From positions 124,001-188,000 of the forward strand of contig JBDVMP010000095.1 of assembly GCA_039970095.1 (NCBI GenBank): a stretch of DNA of 64,000 nt. Direction: 5' to 3'. Of the stretch, positions 54,867-62,303 are shown one piece after another. This DNA is from JAMZMI01 sp039970095 (lineage in GTDB: Bacteria; Bacteroidota; Bacteroidia; Cytophagales; Cyclobacteriaceae). How positions within the stretch are numbered: the stretch's first letter is position 1; each line of letters starts with the position of its first letter. The notes under the pieces were generated by a model. That model was not told where the DNA came from. It was given only the letters and a program-made list of their open reading frames with translations, and made no database searches. The position numbers and the translations under genes are program-made.

Positions 54867-57425
54867 TTACTCGTAAACAAACCACGCCGTTGCGACACAG
54901 TCATTCTTCGATTTTAATTGCGCCCAATGAGCGCTAAATCCTTTTGGAAATTGATAGGTCCATTTTTCTCCTGCATTTATCTGAAAGGTTTTGAATAGGA
55001 CGGGCTGACCTGCATAGTGATTTATATGGACGTATAATTCAAATTCAGTATCAACGTCAGCCTCTAAGACTACCGTCTTTTTATCATATCCGGTCATTAA
55101 ATACATATCGGACAATTGATTGGCTTTTACCTGAGTGTTTTTCCACGGGCCGCCTTCACCTACAGGTTTTCCTAAACTCCATAAATCGTCAATACCTCCA
55201 AACCAAAGTGCCGTGTTGCCATCTGGGGATTTATACACATGCTCTGAGGCTTCAGCATCAATCTTAACGCCACTCAAAACCAATAAGCCATTCCATGTAT
55301 TAAACTCCGTGATTTGTCTATTGTGTGTAGTAACAGGACGCATCATTTTATACAATGGCTCTTTACCCACTTTAAACAGTGGCAACTCATAAAATGTACC
55401 ACAGATATTAGCCAGCTCTCTTTCCGACTCAACCTCCCTGGTCACTCGTGTTGTGTTAGCTGAAAACTGCTTTGAGTAATTGGAGTGACCTTTCGGTAGT
55501 CTTAATTGATAGTTTTTGGCGTGTAGTATCACGGAGGCATCATCCTCGGTCCAAATCTCTTTTTGGTTTGCTTCTGCATCTGTGGCATCCGGCGAGTTTG
55601 CAGTATAGAAACCTACTTCCTCTCCTACTTTTTTGTTCTTTAAGGCATGTTTGGAAAGGCTGTCTTTTATACCTTCAACAAACTTGAAGTCGTACTTCAA
55701 AAACTCATAACCTTTCGTGTTTTTAAACGCGCCATTTTCTATTTCTCCAGCGTAAACACTTAAATTATAATTAACTCTATTGCTGAAGAGTTTTGCATGC
55801 GACACCTTGCCTGTTTCGTCTATTGCAGCAAGTGCATTAAAAATATCTGTTTCAGCCGCTTCAGTTTTAAGGCTACCATCGGTAAAATGAAAAGCAGCAG
55901 TAATTGTACCTGTTTCATTAGTCACCAATCGTACCCATTCCGCTTTTAGTTCTTCTTTAAAAATGTGATAATTATATCCTTTAGGCTCTAGCCTTACTTG
56001 ACGTAACTCTTTCCAGTCTCCTTTACCGTTTTCATCGACCTGTATGGTAACAACAACTGGCTTTTTTCCTGAGTTATTTAAATGCAAAATTCTATTATCA
56101 AACCCTGCTACTAAAAAAGGTGCCGATGGTGTTTGAGCAACTACCTCGTCTTTCAACCAAATAGCTCCATATGCGGATTTTGGCCCCCAATTAGATAATT
56201 CTTCGCGGCTACCAAACCAGAGGTTAGATTGAGGTTGGCCCGCATAAGGATTGCCTTGTATACTGGTTTCGTCTGTTGCCAAAACGACTTCACCATTCCA
56301 ACTCAAGAAATCCGGAATGTAGCGTAAGTGAGAGCCCATAGGTTTAATACCAGCGGTATTCGAATGCGAAAAAGTTGAAGGAAAATCATAAAACATACCA
56401 TGCATATCCATCATCATTTTTCCATTGCCTATCTCCCTGATTCTTGGCCATTCTGTAAACCAACCATGTGACGGGTCGTTGTTGTAAGTTGCCTTAGGCA
56501 ACAAAAAGGTTTTCCATACTCCATTTTCCAGTACCTTCAAACGGATCGACCTTGCGTCCCAGCCAACAGCCCATAAGGGAGATTCATCATTTGGAATAGC
56601 GTTAATTCCGTTTTTGGTGGTGACGTCTGTGAATTGTCGCCTCTCAACGATTTTGAAATTCTCACCATCATATTCGGCTAAGATTCCATTGTCTTCTTTG
56701 CCTTTGGAGTTTTCTAAACTTACTTTCCAATTTTTTCCACTTTCATTTTTGTGTTCTCCATTGTTTGCCAGCACCAGCTTATTTTGGCTCGTATAAGCGC
56801 CTTTACCGTGCCAACCGGGTAAAGGGTTATGGTACAGTTTTTCCACCTGTAATGTGTGCACATTTACCTCGTACAACATCCCTTCCATGTCATAGTAATA
56901 CACCATGTTTGCCGGATCTTTTAAATGCCTCGCAATAGCCGTTAACCGGCCTTTCATGTCTTTTACGGGGATCACCCTTACTTCTCCAGTGCTATTTATG
57001 ACATATGGGCCAATGAGTAATTGGTTCGATTCTTTATGAATCATTCTAGCTGCCGGCGTACCTCCGATACTGCCCTGAAACACTTCCATATTTTTATCTT
57101 TATCGACAGTATACAGTTTGTGTTCACTCCCTTTTGGCTCGTGTGCAGCATAATTGATCATGTATAATTTTTCATTCCAAACAGCCATTGCACCAATACC
57201 ACACTCATTTCCAAAACTATAAGTTCCGTCCACCCTTGCGTGTGCATAGGTTGTTAGATGAGGATAAATACCACTAATAATTCGAGTTCCAGAGATGGAT
57301 AAAATTTCCCCTTCATCGTGGGTGGTCGTAGTTGGTTGATTGATGTTATTTACCTCTGAAGGCGAACATCCCCAATGGAATGCGACTATGAATAAGAGTA
57401 GGGCTTTGCTTAAGCTATTTTCCAT
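54867..57425 (-). CDS. Lipoprotein of unknown function with a duplicated beta module
   Basis: This 852-residue lipoprotein has signal HWGC. Residues about 40-340 look like a beta-propeller (AVWNEKLYMINYA, ILAEYDGENFKIVERR, LWAVGWDARSI). A module of about 175 residues then occurs twice, at about 343-516 and 676-852. Paired segments include GMFYDFPS/GTFYELPL, SWNGEVVLATDE/TWNGLLVLSGVK, NLWFGSREEL/ALWFGGIDDL, FLVAGFDNR/YLMTGYDKK and ITAAFHF/ATAWFVY. A non-repeated linker separates the copies. I do not recognise the family and see no catalytic signature. It precedes the FAD oxidoreductase in the same operon and may present substrate to it; that is inference. Confidence 0.62.
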   Translation of the reverse strand: MENSLSKALLLFIVAFHWGCSPSEVNNINQPTTTTHDEGEILSISGTRIISGIYPHLTTYAHARVDGTYSFGNECGIGAMAVWNEKLYMINYAAHEPKGSEHKLYTVDKDKNMEVFQGSIGGTPAARMIHKESNQLLIGPYVINSTGEVRVIPVKDMKGRLTAIARHLKDPANMVYYYDMEGMLYEVNVHTLQVEKLYHNPLPGWHGKGAYTSQNKLVLANNGEHKNESGKNWKVSLENSKGKEDNGILAEYDGENFKIVERRQFTDVTTKNGINAIPNDESPLWAVGWDARSIRLKVLENGVWKTFLLPKATYNNDPSHGWFTEWPRIREIGNGKMMMDMHGMFYDFPSTFSHSNTAGIKPMGSHLRYIPDFLSWNGEVVLATDETSIQGNPYAGQPQSNLWFGSREELSNWGPKSAYGAIWLKDEVVAQTPSAPFLVAGFDNRILHLNNSGKKPVVVTIQVDENGKGDWKELRQVRLEPKGYNYHIFKEELKAEWVRLVTNETGTITAAFHFTDGSLKTEAAETDIFNALAAIDETGKVSHAKLFSNRVNYNLSVYAGEIENGAFKNTKGYEFLKYDFKFVEGIKDSLSKHALKNKKVGEEVGFYTANSPDATDAEANQKEIWTEDDASVILHAKNYQLRLPKGHSNYSKQFSANTTRVTREVESERELANICGTFYELPLFKVGKEPLYKMMRPVTTHNRQITEFNTWNGLLVLSGVKIDAEASEHVYKSPDGNTALWFGGIDDLWSLGKPVGEGGPWKNTQVKANQLSDMYLMTGYDKKTVVLEADVDTEFELYVHINHYAGQPVLFKTFQINAGEKWTYQFPKGFSAHWAQLKSKNDCVATAWFVYE

Positions 57426-57541
57426 TTAATTGTCTCTGGTTAATTACTTTAACTCGATACTGTTATTTGCTTTTACTATCAGCTATGACTGTGAATTATT
57501 CTTTTTTAGTGTCGTTCAATTAACTATCGGGCACCAACTCC

Positions 57542-58588
57542 TTATTCAAAACGAATCTTAAACACATGCGAACTGCTGCCATAGCCGGGCTTTACCTGAA
57601 CGCCGGTTGCCAGGTATAAGTAGGCTGGTTTCCCATCAATAAAGAGCAACTGCGCACGCTCAAGGTGTCCATGTTTTTTGCCTCGGTGAGCGGTAGCATT
57701 TTCTAAAAATTCTGATCCCACATAGTGTTCTAAATCTTCATACGCTCGTTTGGTGTTTTCTTCAGGAAAGTAGTAACCATCAGACGACCTCCACAGGAGC
57801 CCTCCCCCGCTATTGCCTAAAGTGGCTCCAAAATCACGACTTATCATAAATACAGAATCATTCATGCTAAAAGCATAAGAATCCTCCAAGGTCATTTCCT
57901 TTGAGGTTACTCTATCTGGATGAATCTTGTAAGGCCCTTCTAGCTGGTCTGCAATGGCCACTCCATAATTATATGCACCGCCTTTTCCTTTTCTTGGAAT
58001 AACAGATTTGTGATATAGTTGGTACTTCCCTTTGAACTTGATCAGGGTTGGATTTGAGACTCCTAATCTTGCCTTATGATTCCATATGGTCGTGTCAGCG
58101 GGCTTCCTGAGTATTGTCCCATCGGGCTCTGCCCCTTTAGCTGGTCTCCAGTTATCATTCAAATCGTCAGCCACATACATGACGATGCGCTGAGTGGATA
58201 ATTTGCTATTTTCATTCACAATAAAACAAAGCACATAGTGTCCGTCGATGTAACTGATTGTTGGGTTGTGTGGGGAATTGAATAAGCTATCACGATCTGG
58301 TACTGCTACACCCAGATATTCAAATGGCCCTTCCGGACTATCCGCCACATAATGACCTATTTCACAATCTTTGTACCATCCGCTAAAGTTGGTCTGAGAA
58401 GCCGTAGACCATTGAGCAGCATAAAGGTGCACGCGCCCATCCTGATCCATAATAGGTGACGAACCCCAAACATGCATTCCTTCTTGTTCTGCTGCATTGC
58501 CTATGTACTCTATTTTCATTTCTTGAGCATACGAACCGCAGCTTAGAAATATGAATATTATACCTATTGAGCTTATTGTTAATTTCAT
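57542..58588 (-). CDS. Secreted beta-propeller glycosidase-like protein (HVWGSSP family)
   Basis: This 348-residue protein has a signal (LSCGSYAQ). Blocks in order are MHVWGSSPIMDQDGRVHLYAAQW, CEIGHYVADSPEGPFEY, SPHNPTISYIDGHYVL, VSNPTLIKFKGKYQLYHKS, GVAIADQLEGPY and LEDSYAF. It matches the protein at 7022-8080 in the same blocks, so both are one family with a five-bladed propeller fold similar to GH43-type glycosidases. Function is not established for any member I know. It follows another relative (58710-59858) with a 121-bp gap, and an unknown lipoprotein lies downstream. Confidence 0.6.
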   Translation of the reverse strand: MKLTISSIGIIFIFLSCGSYAQEMKIEYIGNAAEQEGMHVWGSSPIMDQDGRVHLYAAQWSTASQTNFSGWYKDCEIGHYVADSPEGPFEYLGVAVPDRDSLFNSPHNPTISYIDGHYVLCFIVNENSKLSTQRIVMYVADDLNDNWRPAKGAEPDGTILRKPADTTIWNHKARLGVSNPTLIKFKGKYQLYHKSVIPRKGKGGAYNYGVAIADQLEGPYKIHPDRVTSKEMTLEDSYAFSMNDSVFMISRDFGATLGNSGGGLLWRSSDGYYFPEENTKRAYEDLEHYVGSEFLENATAHRGKKHGHLERAQLLFIDGKPAYLYLATGVQVKPGYGSSSHVFKIRFE

Positions 58589-58709
58589 TTCAACTTGTTT
58601 TTCGTGTTGACCAGTTTGATTGCTACACGTTTCATTTAGTATTGAATAACCTGAACAGTATTTAGAAGTACCTTAAGTTGGTCAGGTCATTGCCTTCTTA
58701 CATGTTTCA

Positions 58710-59858
58710 CTATTTCTGACTTATGGGGATGGCAATATTTCCACTTACTCCTTTGTCTTTTATTGCTATGAAAAGCATAAGTGGCTGACCTTGTTCGTCG
58801 GTGAATACAAAGGGTCTCTCCATTCTTTGCGGCTTCCATAGCTCTCCATTATCAAGCAAGATTTCCTTTTTTGTAAAAAGAGGATTCGAAGCAGGCTGCC
58901 ATTGATAACTATCTGGAGAGGTCATCAGGATTAATTCGGGTCTGCTTATAACATGGCAAGCCATGAAGTACTTTTCCTTCATATTGTCATACCAAATCGT
59001 CGCATCTTCTGTCTGAGCTTGATCGTAAACCGGCTCGTTGACGAATTCAAAAGGTCCTTCCGCTTTAGTAGAATGACCGACGAGCTGAATTCGGAATGCT
59101 TTGTCATATTTGATATCATCCCCTTTCATCACCATGGTGAATTTTCCGTTGGCGTAGGTCACAGCCGGATTCACAGCTATATTTTTAAAAAGCCCTTCTT
59201 GAGGTGTCACCACCGGCTCAGGAGTTCTGACAAACTCGTCATAGGGATCAGATGCAGTGGCCAACCCAATTAACTGTCGGTTTCTAGCTATGTTCCAATT
59301 GTCTTTGATCCACTTGGAAATTGGATACGTTTCTTCAGTTTCCGGGTAAATGCCATGAAGATCTACTGAAATGTAGTACAGAAAAATCTGACCATCTACA
59401 ACGCAAACACTTGGGTTATGAGAGGTGGCGGATTCCCACCCTCCTTCGTTTCTACTTGCAAGCACCAAATTTTTAAACTTATATGGTCCTTCCATTTTAT
59501 CGGAAACACCATGGGCAATTTCCGAATCTGTCATCCACGCTTTCCATCCATATTCCTTTTTCCACCTAGAATAGAACGCATGGTACTTGCCATCTTTCCA
59601 TTTGATCACGGACAATCCCCAGGTCCAATATCCGGGATCGATCAGCACATTTTCCGATTGAACTGTATTGAAGAAATTGGACTGGGTTGTTTTAGGCAAT
59701 GCCTCGAAACTCAAAAGCTGTTTTGACTCAGATATGGTACTTGCATTCTCCGAGTTAGCTTCTTTGTTGCCTGCTGCACTCTTTGGTTTGCAGGAGTTCA
59801 AAAAGAGAGTACCTATAGACAGAATGATAAGCAATATGCTTAACCTTTTAGTTTTCAT
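58710..59858 (-). CDS. Beta-propeller glycosidase-like lipoprotein (distant HVWGSSP relative)
   Basis: This 382-residue lipoprotein has signal TLFLNSC. Blocks are DPGYWTWGLSVIKWKDGKYH, WMTDSEIAHGVSDKMEGPY, TSHNPSVCVVDGQIFLYYISV, AVNPAVTYANGKFTMVMKGDD, STKAEGPF and EDATIWYD. TWGLSV and SHNP replace HVWGSSP and SPHNP of the two other family members, so it is a more diverged member. The start overlaps the upstream sulfatase stop in ATGA. Placing a sulfatase and a propeller glycosidase in one coupled pair suggests desulfation followed by cleavage at the same sugar, again only inferred. Confidence 0.57.
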   Translation of the reverse strand: MKTKRLSILLIILSIGTLFLNSCKPKSAAGNKEANSENASTISESKQLLSFEALPKTTQSNFFNTVQSENVLIDPGYWTWGLSVIKWKDGKYHAFYSRWKKEYGWKAWMTDSEIAHGVSDKMEGPYKFKNLVLASRNEGGWESATSHNPSVCVVDGQIFLYYISVDLHGIYPETEETYPISKWIKDNWNIARNRQLIGLATASDPYDEFVRTPEPVVTPQEGLFKNIAVNPAVTYANGKFTMVMKGDDIKYDKAFRIQLVGHSTKAEGPFEFVNEPVYDQAQTEDATIWYDNMKEKYFMACHVISRPELILMTSPDSYQWQPASNPLFTKKEILLDNGELWKPQRMERPFVFTDEQGQPLMLFIAIKDKGVSGNIAIPISQK

Positions 59859-61477
59859 TGGGCAGTGTTTTTAACGTCACTTCCCCACCAATCTTTGTTG
59901 GGTTTCCAATCGGGAGATAGCATTTTCTTTCGGTTCTTTTCCAGTTGAGGCATCTTAATGTTTTTGTGGTTTTGCAACCGCTGCTTACGTGCAGCTTCAT
60001 CCCAAAGCGGGTCTTCTTCGGCATAATGCGTATCCATAGATTCCAGCCATTCGAACAACTGAGATTTCAAATCAGCAGCCAGCTCCTGATTACTTTCAGC
60101 AACATCTTGTGTTTCGCCCAGATCTTTCTCCAAATCGTAGAGCTCGAAATGATGGTCTTCCCAATAGTAGATCAGTTTCCACTTGCCCTGACGTATGATA
60201 GAGCTTGGTTCTCCTCCCTGGTTTCCGTAGTGAGGGTAATGCCAGAACAGCGGTCTCGACTTGATGCTAGCCCCAGTTAGAAGCGGCTTCAGACTGACGC
60301 CATCCAGATGAGCTTCTGGCCTAAGCGGCAACCCAGCCAGGTCTAAAAGCGTGGGAAAAAGGTCAGCTCCAGATACCGGAACATCAATACCATTTCCCCC
60401 CTGAACCATCCATGGCACATAAATAAAATAAGGGATGCGCACGCCACCTTCCCACTGGTACCCTTTGCCTCCACGCAAGTTGAGTTGGTTGGTAGAATAA
60501 TTGTCACCGGAGGTTACTCCGCCATTGTCAGAGGTAAAAACAACGATGGTGTTTTTGTCAAGATCTAGTTCTTTGAGTGTCTGCATCACGCTTCCTACAG
60601 CGTCATCCACCTGTTCGATCAGCCCGGCATAGACTGGATTGTCCTGGTACTTCCTGGCAGGTAAAATTCTTTCCATTTCAAAACCTGTTTCATGGATACC
60701 CATGCGCTCTGCTTTGTCACGGTACTTTGCCCATTTCTCTTTTGTCGTTTGAATGGGCGCATGAACGGCATAGAATGCCAGATACGCGAGAAAAGGGTTT
60801 TCCTTATTTTCTTTAATAAAATTAGAAGCCTCTTTTGCCAGTTTCATGGATAGGCTCATCCCTTTTTCCTCGGGGTAGTCCTTCATTTGAGGATTGTTAA
60901 AAGGTGAAAAGAAACCTCCTGATGGACCACCTGCTCTGTAACCTCCTTGATTAACATCAAATCCATGATCGGTTGGCAATGATCCTTGCTCAGCACTTCC
61001 CAGATGCCATTTTCCAGCAAAAAACGTGGCATATCCACTTTCTTTAAAGGCCTCAGGTAGCGTCAGGTCATCGTGATCTAGATGGTGTACATATTCTGGA
61101 GGTAAAAGCTTCGTATGTCGATTCAGTTTTTTCCACTCTTGACCTGTTTTTCCTCCTTCATATTGTGTCAACCCATGTCTTGCTGTAAACTGACCGTTAA
61201 GTAAACTGGCGCGCGAAGGCGTGCAAACAGTACATGTAGAATACCCATTGGTGAAAATCGTTCCTGACTTTGCGATCTTATCAATGTTAGGCGTTTCATA
61301 ATATTGACTCCCCATCACGCTTAGATCAGCATACCCAAGGTCATCAACTAATATGAACAGTATGTTGGGTTTGTCTGGTTGCGGGTTGCTTGTGCATGCC
61401 ACCAAACCAATCAACATCAACAGAAAAAGCGTTGATTTTATTATAGAAAAAAGTTGAGCATTGATATTTAATAACAT
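59855..61477 (-). CDS. S1-family sulfatase, Cys-type (CTPSR), lipoprotein; first gene of the right operon
   Basis: This 540-residue sulfatase has signal IGLVAC, FILVDDLGYADLSVMG, the maturation motif CTPSR (Cys85), GKWHLGS and FTSDNGGV. The long C-terminal tail (KQRLQNHKNIKMPQLEKNR) is rich in charged residues. ARHGLTQYEGG after the maturation site resembles PRHGVYT of the sulfatase at 23639. It is the first gene of the right-hand operon; copy 2 of the 19-bp element lies 122 bp upstream of its ATG. Confidence 0.93.
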   Translation of the reverse strand: MLLNINAQLFSIIKSTLFLLMLIGLVACTSNPQPDKPNILFILVDDLGYADLSVMGSQYYETPNIDKIAKSGTIFTNGYSTCTVCTPSRASLLNGQFTARHGLTQYEGGKTGQEWKKLNRHTKLLPPEYVHHLDHDDLTLPEAFKESGYATFFAGKWHLGSAEQGSLPTDHGFDVNQGGYRAGGPSGGFFSPFNNPQMKDYPEEKGMSLSMKLAKEASNFIKENKENPFLAYLAFYAVHAPIQTTKEKWAKYRDKAERMGIHETGFEMERILPARKYQDNPVYAGLIEQVDDAVGSVMQTLKELDLDKNTIVVFTSDNGGVTSGDNYSTNQLNLRGGKGYQWEGGVRIPYFIYVPWMVQGGNGIDVPVSGADLFPTLLDLAGLPLRPEAHLDGVSLKPLLTGASIKSRPLFWHYPHYGNQGGEPSSIIRQGKWKLIYYWEDHHFELYDLEKDLGETQDVAESNQELAADLKSQLFEWLESMDTHYAEEDPLWDEAARKQRLQNHKNIKMPQLEKNRKKMLSPDWKPNKDWWGSDVKNTAQ

Positions 61478-61599
61478 CTGATAAAATGATTATTGAGGGT
61501 AAATGATATGTGGCCAACCAGAAACTAATCAATTAGCTTCCTGTTGCAGTACCGATTTAATATTCTACTCAAAACAAAAAAAGCGAGGCAAATATCATG

Positions 61600-61618
61600 G
61601 GGTGTTATTTGCTCATTT
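61600..61618 (-). repeat. 19-bp perfect repeat, copy 2 (upstream of the right operon)
   Basis: It is identical to 47513-47531. On the minus strand it lies 122 bp before the sulfatase start codon, close to the 108 bp seen at copy 1. A GATATTTG stretch directly downstream on the minus strand is close to the -7 consensus TAnnTTTG. It is a candidate operator or activator site shared by the two operons. Confidence 0.6.
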
Positions 61619-61770
61619 CTGAGTCGTCAATAAAAAGTCAAACTGAAATGGTAACTAAAAACTCAACAAACCATGAATTAATCATGTTTTTCCTAAAAGA
61701 GGCCACTCAATGAGTTCTGGATTTTGACAATTGACAATTTGATCATTTTCTCCCTCTAGCTCTATGTTCT

Positions 61771-61998
61771 CTAGTCTTGAAGATGAATTTTAATCTCAGA
61801 AGTTCCATGTAAAAGTTGTGCATATTTCACTTTCCCATTGAAATCAGACATCTGGAAATCCTTCATAGGGTAATCCAATAGGTGTACATAAAGCCTATTG
61901 GTTTTTGGGCTGTAAGAGAGCAGTGTGTTGCGAGGAGCCTCAAAACCTGCCTGTGCTTGCGTACATCCGTAAATGGCGTAGGAAAACCAATGCTCAAT
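61771..61998 (-). pseudogene. Remnant of a GH29 alpha-L-fucosidase C-terminus
   Basis: The minus strand encodes IYGCTQAQAGFEAPRNT, YSPKTNRLYVHLLDYP and GKVKYAQLLHGTSEIKIHL. These match from memory the C-terminal region of GH29 fucosidases (AIYGC, then NRLYVHLLDYP, then GKVKYAQLLHDASEI). The catalytic barrel is gone and the end is shortened. The frame extends upstream to 62079 but those residues do not look like GH29. It is different in sequence from the intact GH29 at 9653-11266, so it comes from another fucosidase gene. Confidence 0.75.
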
Positions 61999-62303
61999 TT
62001 GATCACTTACTCCCCTTCGTTTTTGCAATACGCAAATAGAAGACATAGCTAGAGGCCGCAGAATCGGACAATGATACATTCAGAATTACCCAGCTTTGAT
62101 GAGTGGAGCATAAACACTTGCGAACCATTACACCCCTTCTTCTGACTCAATTCTCCCTTAACTAACCGCTTAGATTTTTTGAATTTTGAAACTCAATGAA
62201 TCATGGATAGAAACAGTTTTAACTTTTTTGCATTGAAATGAGTCATTGATGATGAAAATCACAAAAATACAAGCAGACCGAAACCCTTTTAAACCAGAAT
62301 CAA

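Larger units (their letters stand above)
61478..62303. other. 826-bp border region with a 19-bp element and a fucosidase remnant
   Basis: There is no intact gene. It holds copy 2 of the 19-bp repeat (61600-61618), a GH29 remnant (61771-61998) and the leader of the plus-strand ELWxxDGT gene at 62304. From 62000 to 62303 I see no gene and no clear promoter; AT-rich stretches before 62260 are possible promoter sequence. Past rearrangement is likely at this edge of the locus. Confidence 0.6.

Noticed and set aside
61771..62079. A 102-codon small protein
   Set aside because: The C-terminal two thirds match the end of GH29 fucosidases and the first part has no support, so it is treated as a remnant.
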